In this document: positions 1 through 7,919 of the stretch, one piece after another
Numbering within the stretch: position 1 is the stretch's first letter
Layout: each line of letters begins with the position of its first letter
Translations under genes and position numbers: made by a program
Assembly (NCBI RefSeq): GCF_028291745.1
Contig: NZ_JAQGNQ010000106.1
Location: 1-41,763 of the forward strand
Direction of reading: 5' to 3'
DNA: 41,763 nt
Origin: Ramlibacter sp.
Lineage (GTDB): Bacteria > Pseudomonadota > Gammaproteobacteria > Burkholderiales > Burkholderiaceae_C
The notes under the pieces: model-generated
Told to the model about the DNA's origin: nothing
Database searches by the model: none
The model's input: the letters and a program-made list of their open reading frames with translations, nothing else

Positions 1-8
1 GCATAAAG

Positions 9-22
9 GCGCCGAAAGGCGC
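9..22 (-). terminator. Probable terminator of the leftward ABC-transporter operon
   Basis: A short hairpin (GCGCC, loop GAAA, GGCGC) lies about 100 bases beyond the stop of the last transporter gene. Read leftward, the stem is followed by CTTTATG, a weak U-tract. The stem is only five to six pairs, so this is a moderate call. No second ATPase gene (livF) fits between it and the permease-ATPase gene. Confidence 0.45.
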
Positions 23-123
23 TCAAAATGGCGCGGGACGTCTCACAAGATCATGAATTCATCGAGTTTCCGCGAATCGCGCCAGGACGTGCGACTCGCG
101 ATTTCGAGTTGTTCAGACCTTCC

Positions 124-1962
124 CTAGTGTTCCGTCCCGAGGTAAGCCGCGCGCACTTGCGGGCTGGCCTGCACTTGCGCCGGCGTGCCTTCCATCAGGC
201 GCGTGCCGAACTCCATCACCACGATGCGGTCGGTCAGGCCCATCACGAATTCCATGTCGTGTTCGACCAGCAGCAGGCTCATGCCTTCGCCCTTCAGCTG
301 GCGCAGCACGGCGGCCAGCGCCTGCTTCTCCTTGTGGCGCAGGCCGGCGGCGGGCTCGTCCAGCAGCAGCAGCGCGGGGTCGGTGCACAGCGCGCGCGCA
401 ATTTCCATCAGGCGTTGCGGACCGAGCGCCAGGTTGCCCCCGAGTTCGTGCATGCGGTCGGCCATGCCGATACGCGCGAGCTGGCGCTCGGCCTCGGCGA
501 ACAGGCGCTTTTCTTCGGCGCGATCGGCACGCAGCATGGCACGGGCGATGCCGCTGGATCCGCGCAGGTAGCCACCGAGGGCGACGTTCTCCAGCACGGT
601 CATCTCGGGAATCATCTTCACGTGCTGGAAGGTGCGCGAAATGCCGCGCCGGGCAATCTGCCGCGAGGGCAGGCCGCCGATCGACTCGCCGCGCCAGCGC
701 ACCTGGCCGCTGGTGAGCGAGAGCACGCCGGTGATCAGGTTGAAGGTCGTCGACTTGCCAGCGCCGTTGGGCCCGATCAGGCCGACGATGTCGCCGGCGG
801 CAATCGAGAAGCTCACGTCGTTCACCGCGACCAGACCGCCGAACTGCTTGCGCACGGCTTCCACCTGCAGCAGCGGCTCGCCGCGCGCCGGTTTTTCGCG
901 CGCCGGCAGCGGCGCCGCGCCCTCCCAGTCGCGCCGGCGGTCGCTGCGCGGCAGGCGTCGCTGCACGAAAGTCCACAGGCCCTCGGGCGCGTACTTCAGC
1001 ACGGCGATCAGCACGATGCCGAACACGATCCCTTCGAAGTTGCCGCTGGTGCCGATCCATCGCGGCAGCAGCACCTGCAACTGGTCTTCGGTGAGCTTCA
1101 CCACGCCAGCGCCCAGGAAGGCACCCCACACATGCGAGACGCCGCCCAGCACCACCATGAACAGGTATTCGATGCCCTTGCTGATCGCAAAAGGCGAGGG
1201 ATTCACGGTGCGCTGGAAGAAGGCGAACAGCCAGCCCGAGATGGCCGCCAACACCGCGGCCAGCACGAAGGCCACCAGCTTGTAGCGGAAGGTGGAGATG
1301 CCCATGGCCTCGGCCATGGTGGCCCCGCTCTTCAGCGCCCGGATCGCCCGGCCCGGTCGCGAGTCGAGCAGGTTGCTGCAGGCCCAGGCGGCCAGCAGCG
1401 CAAAGGCCCAGATCACCACGTGCAGGCCACGGCCGGTGCCGAGGTCCTGGCCGAAGAGGGTGAGCGTGGGCACGCCCAGGATGCCGTCGTACTTGCCCAG
1501 GAACTCCATGTTGCCCATGGTGTAGTACAGCGCCAGCCCCCACGCGATGGTGGCCAGCGGCAGGTAGTGGCCGGACATGCGCAGCGTGATTGCGCCCAGC
1601 ACCAGCGCCGCGATCACCGCCAGCGCGATGCCGACCACCAGTGCCAGCCAGGGCGAGGCGGCCAGCGTCACCGTCATGTAGGCGGCCGTGTAGGCACCGA
1701 CGCCGACGAAGGCCGCCTGGCCGAAGGAGATCAGTCCCGCCACGCCGGTCAGCAGCACGAGGCCGAGGGCGACCAGTGCATAGAGGCCGATGTAGTTGCT
1801 CTGCGAAATCCAGAAGTCCGGCACGGGCAGGGCCGGCAGCACCAGCATCACGAGCGCGAACAGCGGGAAGGCGAAGCGGCGCAGCGAAGATGCCGTGGGC
1901 GCAGGACGCACCTCGGTGATGGTGGTCTCGACCGGCGTCGTCGCGGTGGGAACGGGTGCCAT
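124..1962 (-). CDS. Fused branched-chain-type ABC transporter permease and ATPase (LivM-LivG)
   Basis: The 612-residue protein joins two normally separate subunits of a Liv/HAAT-family importer. Residues about 30-340 form a multi-helix LivM-type permease. Residues about 363-612 form a LivG-type ATPase with Walker A GPNGAGKST (397-405), a signature-like LALGPQR (511-517), Walker B LLLLDEP (531-537) and the H-loop His near 568. The open frame runs far upstream, but the ATG at 1962 fits the family and overlaps the livH stop by one base (TGATG), so translation is probably coupled. As the last gene of the aromatic-acid operon it most likely imports hydroxycinnamates or related acids, not amino acids; that substrate is an inference. 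No LivF gene is present. Confidence 0.9.
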   Translation of the reverse strand: MAPVPTATTPVETTITEVRPAPTASSLRRFAFPLFALVMLVLPALPVPDFWISQSNYIGLYALVALGLVLLTGVAGLISFGQAAFVGVGAYTAAYMTVTLAASPWLALVVGIALAVIAALVLGAITLRMSGHYLPLATIAWGLALYYTMGNMEFLGKYDGILGVPTLTLFGQDLGTGRGLHVVIWAFALLAAWACSNLLDSRPGRAIRALKSGATMAEAMGISTFRYKLVAFVLAAVLAAISGWLFAFFQRTVNPSPFAISKGIEYLFMVVLGGVSHVWGAFLGAGVVKLTEDQLQVLLPRWIGTSGNFEGIVFGIVLIAVLKYAPEGLWTFVQRRLPRSDRRRDWEGAAPLPAREKPARGEPLLQVEAVRKQFGGLVAVNDVSFSIAAGDIVGLIGPNGAGKSTTFNLITGVLSLTSGQVRWRGESIGGLPSRQIARRGISRTFQHVKMIPEMTVLENVALGGYLRGSSGIARAMLRADRAEEKRLFAEAERQLARIGMADRMHELGGNLALGPQRLMEIARALCTDPALLLLDEPAAGLRHKEKQALAAVLRQLKGEGMSLLLVEHDMEFVMGLTDRIVVMEFGTRLMEGTPAQVQASPQVRAAYLGTEH

Positions 1963-2999
1963 CAATGTTCCTCCGCGTGCGGATCCGCGAGTGAGCGCCA
2001 CAGCAGCACCGGCAGGATCGCGGAGAACACGATCACCTCCTTGAAGGCGCTGGCCCAGTAGGAGCCGAAGCTTTCCAGCAGGCCGACACCCAAGGCGCCG
2101 ACCAGTGCCAGCGGATAGCTCGAAAGGCCCGCGAACACCGCGGCGACGAAGCCCTTCAACCCGATCAGGAAGCCGCTGTCGTAGAAGACCGTGGTGGTCG
2201 GGCCGATCAGCAGTCCCGACAGCGCGCCGATCAGCGCCGCCATCATGAAGGCGAGGCGGCCCGCGCCGCTGGAGGAAATACCCATGAGGCGAGCGCCCGC
2301 GCGGTTCACCGCGGTGGCGCGCAAGGCCTTGCCGGTCAGCGTGCGCTCGAAGAACAGGTACAGCAGAACGATCAGGGCGATCGAGGCGACGAAGATGATC
2401 ACGGTCTGGCCGGTCAGCGCGAGCGGCCCGGCGGAAAAGCGGCTGTCCCAGAAGCTCGGGTTGCGAAAGCCCTCGGCCCCGAAGAACAACAGTCCCAGTC
2501 CGACGAGGGCGAAGTGCACGCCGACGGAGACGATCAGCAGCACCAGCACGGACGCATCGGCCAGCGACTCGTAGGCGAGCCGGTAGATCAGCGAGCCGAA
2601 GGGCGTGACCAGCGCCAGCGTCAGCAGCGCCTGCAGCGGTAGCGGCAGTCCGCGTGGTGCGGCCCAGATGGCGATGGCCGAGGCGATCACGGGCCACGCC
2701 ACCGTGCGCAGCATCTGCAACGCAACGCGCCGGGGCGCCAGGTGATGCCGCACGCCGTGGATCAGGTCGCCAATGGCCGCAAGCACGGCCAGCACCAGCA
2801 GGAACCACACCGTGCCCGGCACCTTGCCGGCCTGGAACAGCGCCAGCGTGAGCGCACCGAAGGCGACGAACTCGCCTTGCGGAATGAAGATCACGCGGGT
2901 GACCGCGAACACGAGCACGGTGGCCAGGGCCAGCAGCGCATAGACCGCGCCATTGGTCAGGCCGTCGAGCGCGAGGATGCCGGCGATGGAGAGGTCCAT
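1962..2999 (-). CDS. livH: Branched-chain-type ABC transporter permease (LivH)
   Basis: This 345-residue inner-membrane permease of the LivH family begins with the typical N-terminus ([20 protein letters not shown]) and has many hydrophobic helices. Its partner permease is the LivM half of the next gene. It is slightly longer than the usual 290-300 residues, with extra sequence around residues 85-115. It follows the binding-protein gene after 52 bases containing a GC-rich hairpin and overlaps the livMG start by one base. It forms half of the membrane channel of the importer; the aromatic-acid substrate is inferred from the operon only. Confidence 0.9.
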   Translation of the reverse strand: MDLSIAGILALDGLTNGAVYALLALATVLVFAVTRVIFIPQGEFVAFGALTLALFQAGKVPGTVWFLLVLAVLAAIGDLIHGVRHHLAPRRVALQMLRTVAWPVIASAIAIWAAPRGLPLPLQALLTLALVTPFGSLIYRLAYESLADASVLVLLIVSVGVHFALVGLGLLFFGAEGFRNPSFWDSRFSAGPLALTGQTVIIFVASIALIVLLYLFFERTLTGKALRATAVNRAGARLMGISSSGAGRLAFMMAALIGALSGLLIGPTTTVFYDSGFLIGLKGFVAAVFAGLSSYPLALVGALGVGLLESFGSYWASAFKEVIVFSAILPVLLWRSLADPHAEEH

Positions 3000-3017
3000 G
3001 GAAGATCTGTTCTTTCT

Positions 3018-3038
3018 CCCTCCCCTTCCGGGGGAGGG
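3018..3038. repeat. GC-rich palindrome (CCCTCCCC / GGGGAGGG) in the livK-livH gap
   Basis: CCCTCCCC at 3018-3025 pairs with GGGGAGGG at 3031-3038 around a five-base loop. A very similar sequence occurs at 17002-17040. It sits between the abundant binding-protein gene and the permease gene, where such hairpins often damp downstream expression or protect the upstream message. It may be one copy of a dispersed repeat family. Confidence 0.6.
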
Positions 3039-3051
3039 GGTAGTCAGGAGA

Positions 3052-4188
3052 CTACTTCGCGACCACGAACTTGCCGTCCTTCACTTCCAGCATCACGCCG
3101 GTGTCGTTGGTATAGCCCCAGTGGTCGTCCTTGCTCCAGTTCATCACGCCGTGGGCGAAGATGGTGCGACCCATGGTCTCCATCGCGTCGCGCAGGGCGC
3201 TGCGGAACTCGGGCGTGCCCGGCTTGGCCTTCTTCAGCGCCACCGGAACGATCTTCTCCATGACGATCGCGAAGTCGTAGGCATGCCCCGCGAACTGGCT
3301 GCGCGAACCGGCGCCGTAGGCCTTGTCGTACCGGGTGACGAAGTCCGTGGCGACCTTCTTGGAGGGGTGGTTCTCCGGCAGGGTGTCGCCCACGAATGCG
3401 GGACCCGAAACCACATACGTGCCTTCGACGTCCTTGCCGCCGATGCGCATCAGGTCCGGCGTGGCCGCTGCGTGGGTCTGGTAGATCTTGCCCTTGTACC
3501 CGCGTTCGACGATGGCCTTTTCCGGCATGGCCGCGCCGGAGCCGGAAGCGACCACCAGCATGGCGTCCGGATTGGCGGAGGTGAGCTTCAGGGCCTGGGC
3601 GGTGACGCTGGTATCAGTGCGGGCGAAGCGCTCGACCCCGACAATCTTCATCCCGTCTTTCTCGGCTTGGGCCGTTGCCGCCTTGAGCCACAGCTCGCCG
3701 TAGGCGTCGGTGTAGCCCAGGAAGCCGATGGTCTTGACGCCCTGCTTCTTCATGTGCTGGAACATGGCATGCGCCATGACCTCGTTGCCCTGCGGCAGGC
3801 GGAACAGCCAGTGGTCCTGGCCCGGGGGCACGCCCACCGGCGAAGCAGCGATCTGCAGCGTCTTGTTCTCCGCCGCCACCGGTGCCATCGCGCCGGCCAC
3901 AGGGGTCAGCACCGAGCCGAAGATCACGTCGACGTGGTCCTCGGTGATCAGGCGGCGCGTGTTGCTCACGCCCTTGCCCGGATCGGAGGCGTCGTCCAGC
4001 ACGATCAGGTTGACCTTCTCGCCGGCGATTTCCTTGGGGAACAGCTTCAGCTGGTTCTGAGTGGGGATGCCCAGGCCCGAGCCGGGGCCGGTGAGCGAGA
4101 TCACCACGCCGACGTTGATGTCGGCAAGCGCCACGCCGGCGGCCGACAGGGCCACCGCGGCGGCGATCAGGGAACGTACGATTTTCAT
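3052..4188 (-). CDS. Periplasmic substrate-binding protein of the Liv-type ABC transporter
   Basis: The 378-residue protein starts with a Sec signal peptide ([22 protein letters not shown]) and continues as a type I periplasmic binding protein ([19 protein letters not shown], then [19 protein letters not shown]). I chose the ATG at 4188 because the signal peptide begins there; the open frame extends 19 codons further upstream. Binding proteins of this family next to feruloyl-CoA synthase genes, such as CouP of Rhodopseudomonas, bind aromatic acids, so a hydroxycinnamate ligand is likely but inferred. The gene lies downstream of the SDR gene across a tandem repeat, so it may be partly uncoupled from the enzyme genes. 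Confidence 0.88.
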   Translation of the reverse strand: MKIVRSLIAAAVALSAAGVALADINVGVVISLTGPGSGLGIPTQNQLKLFPKEIAGEKVNLIVLDDASDPGKGVSNTRRLITEDHVDVIFGSVLTPVAGAMAPVAAENKTLQIAASPVGVPPGQDHWLFRLPQGNEVMAHAMFQHMKKQGVKTIGFLGYTDAYGELWLKAATAQAEKDGMKIVGVERFARTDTSVTAQALKLTSANPDAMLVVASGSGAAMPEKAIVERGYKGKIYQTHAAATPDLMRIGGKDVEGTYVVSGPAFVGDTLPENHPSKKVATDFVTRYDKAYGAGSRSQFAGHAYDFAIVMEKIVPVALKKAKPGTPEFRSALRDAMETMGRTIFAHGVMNWSKDDHWGYTNDTGVMLEVKDGKFVVAK

Positions 4189-4217
4189 CTTTGTTGTCTC
4201 CGGGGTTAAACCAATGA

Positions 4218-4334
4218 CCTTGCGGGACTGGCCAGAAGCGGCCACTGGCCGCGCTGCACTGTCCCCAACACTATTTCCTTGCGGGACTGGCCAGAAGCGG
4301 CCACTGGCCGCGCTGCACTGTCCCCAACACTATT
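4218..4334. repeat. Tandem duplication of a 58-bp palindromic element
   Basis: Two identical 58-bp copies (4218-4275 and 4277-4334) are separated by one T. Each has outer GGGAC/GTCCC complementarity and an inner GCGGCC-ACT-GGCCGC hairpin, and each carries the ends TGCGGGAC and GTCCCCAACA. The same two ends bound a different hairpin in the priB-rpsR gap (36110-36141), so this is a dispersed repeat family. It fills the gap between the SDR stop and the binding-protein gene and could stop or process the transcript there. Confidence 0.9.
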
Positions 4335-4338
4335 GAGC

Positions 4339-5124
4339 TCAGCGCGGCGCCATGCGCAGCGCGCCGTCCAGGCGAATCACTTCGCCATTGAGGTGCGAGT
4401 TGGTGACGATGTGGGCAGCGAGCTGCGCGAATTCCTCGGGCTTGCCCAGGCGCTGCGGGAAAGGAATGGACCTGGCCAGCGACTCCTGCACGGCCTCGGG
4501 CAATTGCTGCATCAGCGGTGTGGCGAACAGGCCGGGAGCCACCGTGCACACGCGGATGCCGTGCTGGGCCAGGTCGCGCGCCATCGGCAGCGTCATCCCG
4601 ACCAGCCCGCCCTTGGACGCGCTGTAGGCCTGCTGGCCCACCTGGCCATCGAAGGCGGCCACCGAGGCGGTGAACATCATGACGCCGCGCTCGCCGTCTT
4701 CCAGCGGATCGAGCCTGGCGCAGGCCGCGGCAAACAGGCGGCTTGCGTTGTACGTGCCGACCAGGTTGATGTTGACGACGCGCGCGAAGTCTTCCAGCGG
4801 CGCGGCGCTGCCGTCCTTCTGCACGACGCGCTTGGCCGAGCCGATGCCGGCGATGTTCATCAGGATGCGGGCGGGCCCGTGCTGGTCGGCGGCCTTGGCG
4901 ATGGCCGCGGCCATGCTCTGGGCATTGGTGATGTCGCACTGGCAGGCCACGGCGCAGCCGTTTCCATATTGCTCGTCGATGTCGGCGGCGACCTTCTCGG
5001 CCTGTGCGAGATTGAGGTCGAGGACGGCGACCTTGGCCCCCAGGCGCGCGAGTTCGCGCGCGGTGGCCTCGCCCAGTCCGGACGCGCCGCCCGTGACCAG
5101 CGCGGCCTGTCCCTGGATATTCAT
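4339..5124 (-). CDS. SDR-family dehydrogenase, type II 3-hydroxyacyl-CoA dehydrogenase-like
   Basis: A 261-residue classical short-chain dehydrogenase. It has the TGGASGLG nucleotide-binding motif near residue 11, the catalytic Ser in FTASVAAFDG, and a YSASK active-site motif. The sequence around GQQAYSASKGGLVGM resembles human HSD10/type II 3-hydroxyacyl-CoA dehydrogenases. The ATG at 5124 overlaps the fcs stop (ATGA, 4 bases), so the two are translationally coupled. A role oxidising the beta-hydroxy acyl-CoA made from feruloyl-CoA is an inference from the operon. The 58-bp tandem repeat follows the stop closely. Confidence 0.88.
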   Translation of the reverse strand: MNIQGQAALVTGGASGLGEATARELARLGAKVAVLDLNLAQAEKVAADIDEQYGNGCAVACQCDITNAQSMAAAIAKAADQHGPARILMNIAGIGSAKRVVQKDGSAAPLEDFARVVNINLVGTYNASRLFAAACARLDPLEDGERGVMMFTASVAAFDGQVGQQAYSASKGGLVGMTLPMARDLAQHGIRVCTVAPGLFATPLMQQLPEAVQESLARSIPFPQRLGKPEEFAQLAAHIVTNSHLNGEVIRLDGALRMAPR

Positions 5125-7019
5125 GCGTTCTCCTTGGTCGGCTTGAGCGTGAAGGGCAGCAGGTCGTCGTGAAACGCCTGCACCAGCGCGTCGCGGTGCT
5201 TGAGCACGGCGCGTTGGTTGATCGAGCCCTTGTCCGTGACTTCGCCCTTGTCGATCGACGGCGGCTCGTACAGCAGGTACAGCCGTGCCACGCGGTTGGC
5301 GCTGCCCGTGGCCTGCTTCGCCAGCGCGTCCAGCAGGTCCTCGAAGTGGTCCTCCACGGCGGCGCTTTCCAGCACTTCCTTCAGCGGCACGTCGGCGCCC
5401 AGGTGCGGCGCGAGCTGGCGGATCTTGGGCGTGGGGAACAGCAGGGCGCCGACCTCGTTGCGGTTGATGCCGGTGATCACCGCGTCCTGCACGTAGGGTG
5501 CGCCGGCGGCGATGAGCTTCGCGCGCAGCGGGCCGACGCTGACGAAGGTGCCGGTGGCAAGCTTGAAGTCTTCGGCAATGCGGCCGTCGAATTTCAGGCC
5601 GAGATTCGGATTGGCTGCATCGATCCACAGCACGGCGTCGCCGGTGGACAGGAAGCCTTCCTCGTCGAAGCACTCCTGGGTCGCTTGCGGATTGCGCCAG
5701 TAGCCGGGCGTGATGTTCGGGCCCTTGTAGCGCACCTCGGTCTTGCCGTCGACGGGCACCAGCTTCAGCTCCATGCCGGCGCAGGGCAGGCCCAGGTAGC
5801 CGGACTTCACGTCGGGGCTGGTGATGAAGATCGCGAACGGCGACGACTCGGTCATGCCCAGGCCCGTGCCCATCACGATGCGCTCGCCGATCTCCGCCTC
5901 CTGCACCTCGTGCAGCAGGTCCCACACCGGCTGCGCCAGCGCGGCGCCCGAGTAGAAGAACATGCGCAGTCGCGAGAGCAGGTTGCGGCGCAGGATGGGG
6001 TCGGCCTTCATGGCATGCGCGATGGCCTCGAAGCCGGTCGGCACGTTGAAGTACACCGTCGGCGCGATCTCGCGCAGGTTGCGCAGCGTCTCGGCCATCA
6101 GCGCCGGGGTCGGCTTGCCATCGTCCACGTAGAGGGTGCCGCCGTTGTAGATCACGAGGCCGACGTTGTGGTTGCCGCCGAAGGTGTGGTTCCAGGGCAG
6201 CCAGTCGACCAGCACCGGCGGCTCCTGCGCCAGCACCGGCATCGACTGCCGCATCTGCTGCTGGTTGGCGCACCACATGCCGTGCGTGTTGATCACGGCC
6301 TTGGGCAGCTTGGTGGAACCCGAGGTGAAGAGAAATTTGGTGATGGTGTCCGGGCCGGTCGCCTGCATGGCGCGCTCCACCGCCTCGGTCGGCGTGGTGG
6401 CCAGCAGCGAGGTGAGCGGCGTCACCGCGCGGCCGAAGGCCTGCACATCGTCTGGCTGCGCCGGGTGCAGTTCGCCCACGACCACCTCGGTGTCCGCCGG
6501 CACGGTGGCCGCGATCGCCTGGGCATAGCGCGAGTCGGTGGCGTAGACGAGGCCCGGCGTCAGCGTCTGCAGCACGTGGCGCAGCTTGTCGTAGTCCTTG
6601 CTGATGGTCGAATAGGCGCAGGACACGGGCGAATAAGGCACGCCCACATAGAGGCAGGCCAGCGCGATCAGTGCGTGCTCCAGCCCGTTCTCGCACAGGA
6701 TCGCCACCGGCCGGTCCGGCCCCAGGCCGCGATCGAGCAGCGCCTGGCCGACGCGGCGCGCGTTCTCCACCGCCTGCCGATAGGTGACCGTGATCCAGTC
6801 GCCGGTGCCGCCGTCGGCCAGCTTGCGGCGGCGCGCGATGAACACGCGATCGGGCGCCGTCTCCGCCCAGTGCACGAGGCGATCCGTCATGCGCGCCGCG
6901 TGCGGCTGCAGTTGCTGGTCGGCGCGCAGGTAGGCGATGCCGCCCTCGCCCTCGCGCACCAGCGCGCGGGTGACACCAAACTCCAGGCTGCGATAGCGGG
7001 CGGGCTGTGGGGCCGTCAT
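5121..7019 (-). CDS. fcs: Feruloyl-CoA synthase (hydroxycinnamate-CoA ligase)
   Basis: The 632-residue protein is an ANL-superfamily adenylate-forming enzyme of the feruloyl-CoA synthase subgroup. It carries the phosphate-binding FTSGSTKLPKAVINTH motif, a GTGLGMTESSPF segment, and an STGDAV segment with the conserved acidic residue. It activates ferulate, and probably p-coumarate or caffeate, with ATP and CoA in the cytoplasm. Thirteen bases separate it from the ech stop, and its own stop overlaps the SDR start. The length fits Fcs proteins. The exact substrate range cannot be read from the sequence. Confidence 0.88.
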   Translation of the reverse strand: MTAPQPARYRSLEFGVTRALVREGEGGIAYLRADQQLQPHAARMTDRLVHWAETAPDRVFIARRRKLADGGTGDWITVTYRQAVENARRVGQALLDRGLGPDRPVAILCENGLEHALIALACLYVGVPYSPVSCAYSTISKDYDKLRHVLQTLTPGLVYATDSRYAQAIAATVPADTEVVVGELHPAQPDDVQAFGRAVTPLTSLLATTPTEAVERAMQATGPDTITKFLFTSGSTKLPKAVINTHGMWCANQQQMRQSMPVLAQEPPVLVDWLPWNHTFGGNHNVGLVIYNGGTLYVDDGKPTPALMAETLRNLREIAPTVYFNVPTGFEAIAHAMKADPILRRNLLSRLRMFFYSGAALAQPVWDLLHEVQEAEIGERIVMGTGLGMTESSPFAIFITSPDVKSGYLGLPCAGMELKLVPVDGKTEVRYKGPNITPGYWRNPQATQECFDEEGFLSTGDAVLWIDAANPNLGLKFDGRIAEDFKLATGTFVSVGPLRAKLIAAGAPYVQDAVITGINRNEVGALLFPTPKIRQLAPHLGADVPLKEVLESAAVEDHFEDLLDALAKQATGSANRVARLYLLYEPPSIDKGEVTDKGSINQRAVLKHRDALVQAFHDDLLPFTLKPTKENA

Positions 7020-7032
7020 GGTGTGCCTCGTC

Positions 7033-7809
7033 TCAGCTCTTGCCGATCTTGGCGGCGCGGCCTTCGAGGAAGTCGCGCACGCGCTGCTTCGCCTCGGGTG
7101 CGCTCTGCGCGATCGCCGCCATCAACGCTTCGGTGAGGAACCCCTGGTCGGCGGGTTGTTCGGCGATGCGGGGCAAGGCGTGCATCAGCGCGTAGTTGGT
7201 CAGCGGCGCGTTCTGCGCCACGCGGCGCGCGATTTCCACCGCCCTGTCGAACGCCGTGCCGGCCGGCACCAGGTACTGCGCGAAGCCGGCGCGCTCGCCT
7301 TCTTCGGCCTGGTAGACGCGGCCGGTCATCATCATGTCCGCCATGCGCGCGGCGCCGATCAGGCGCGGGATGCGCACCGCGCCACCGCCGCCCACGAAGA
7401 TGCCGCGCGCGCCCTCGGGCAGCGCGTAGAAGGTGGTGTCGTCGGCCACGCGGATGTGGCAGGCCGCGGCGAGTTCGAGACCGCCGCCGACCACCGCGCC
7501 GTGCAGCGCCGCAATCACCGGCACCGGGCCGTACTGCACTTGTTCCAGCGCCGCGTGCCACATGCGCGAATGATGCAGGCCCGCGCCGGCGTCCCGCTCC
7601 TTCAACTCCGACAGGTCGAGCCCCGCGCAGAAGTGGTCGCCCGCGCCAGCGAGCACGGCGGCACGCACCGTGGCAGGCAGGGTCTGGAAGGCGTCGCGCA
7701 CGGCGAGCACCAGGCCGTCGGACAACGCGTTGCGCTTGGCAGGGCGGTTCAGGCGCACGACGGCGAGGTCGCCGTCGATGTCCAACTGGAGGTCTGGGTG
7801 GGTGGTCAT
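7033..7809 (-). CDS. Crotonase-family enoyl-CoA hydratase (likely hydroxycinnamoyl-CoA hydratase)
   Basis: The 258-residue protein is a complete crotonase fold: LNRPAKRNALSDG near the N-terminus, the oxyanion-hole region around HFCAGLDLSEL, HGAVVGGGLELAAAC with a catalytic-type Glu, and YALPEGARGIFVGGGGA. The ATG at 7809 is chosen because the family N-terminus (LQLDIDGDLAVVRLN) follows it; upstream codons run through the promoter palindrome. As the first gene of the operon it would hydrate feruloyl-CoA. Whether it stops there or also releases vanillin, as classical Ech does, cannot be decided from the sequence. The SDR downstream favours an oxidative route. Confidence 0.85.
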   Translation of the reverse strand: MTTHPDLQLDIDGDLAVVRLNRPAKRNALSDGLVLAVRDAFQTLPATVRAAVLAGAGDHFCAGLDLSELKERDAGAGLHHSRMWHAALEQVQYGPVPVIAALHGAVVGGGLELAAACHIRVADDTTFYALPEGARGIFVGGGGAVRIPRLIGAARMADMMMTGRVYQAEEGERAGFAQYLVPAGTAFDRAVEIARRVAQNAPLTNYALMHALPRIAEQPADQGFLTEALMAAIAQSAPEAKQRVRDFLEGRAAKIGKS

Positions 7810-7831
7810 GGAGGTTTGCGGAGTGGGAGAA

Positions 7832-7850
7832 TTATTGTTATAAACAATAA
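7832..7850. promoter_or_regulatory. Perfect 19-bp palindrome, probable repressor operator (MarR-like)
   Basis: TTATTGTT (7832-7839), spacer ATA, AACAATAA (7843-7850) is a perfect inverted repeat in an AT-rich patch of an otherwise GC-rich region, between the divergent ech and amidohydrolase genes. Hydroxycinnamate catabolic operons are commonly controlled by MarR-family repressors that release DNA on binding the CoA thioester, and this geometry fits one. No regulator gene lies in the window, so the binding protein is unknown. Confidence 0.6.
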
Positions 7851-7868
7851 CGATATCAACCAAAGCCG

Positions 7869-7887
7869 CCCTAGGACTTACCCTAGG
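7869..7887. promoter_or_regulatory. Paired CCCTAGG direct repeats in the divergent control region
   Basis: CCCTAGG occurs at 7869-7875 and again at 7881-7887, a 12-bp period, and each copy contains the palindrome CCTAGG. The pair lies 33-51 bases upstream of the amidohydrolase start and 19 bases from the perfect palindrome. It may be a second operator or an activator site; I do not recognise the cognate protein. Confidence 0.4.
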
Positions 7888-7919
7888 TACCACGCGCAAG
7901 CCAGGAGACAAGCCCCGCC

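Noticed and set aside
28..2061. 677-codon plus-strand open frame opposite the ABC transporter genes
   Set aside because: It is rich in His/Gln/Arg/Ala with no recognisable domain and lies opposite well-supported livMG and livH coding sequence; this is a typical high-GC antisense shadow.
2..2808. Reading the livMG frame as an 894-residue protein starting at 2808
   Set aside because: The first 282 codons lie out of frame over livH and are low-complexity; the family N-terminus begins at ATG 1962, overlapping the livH stop.
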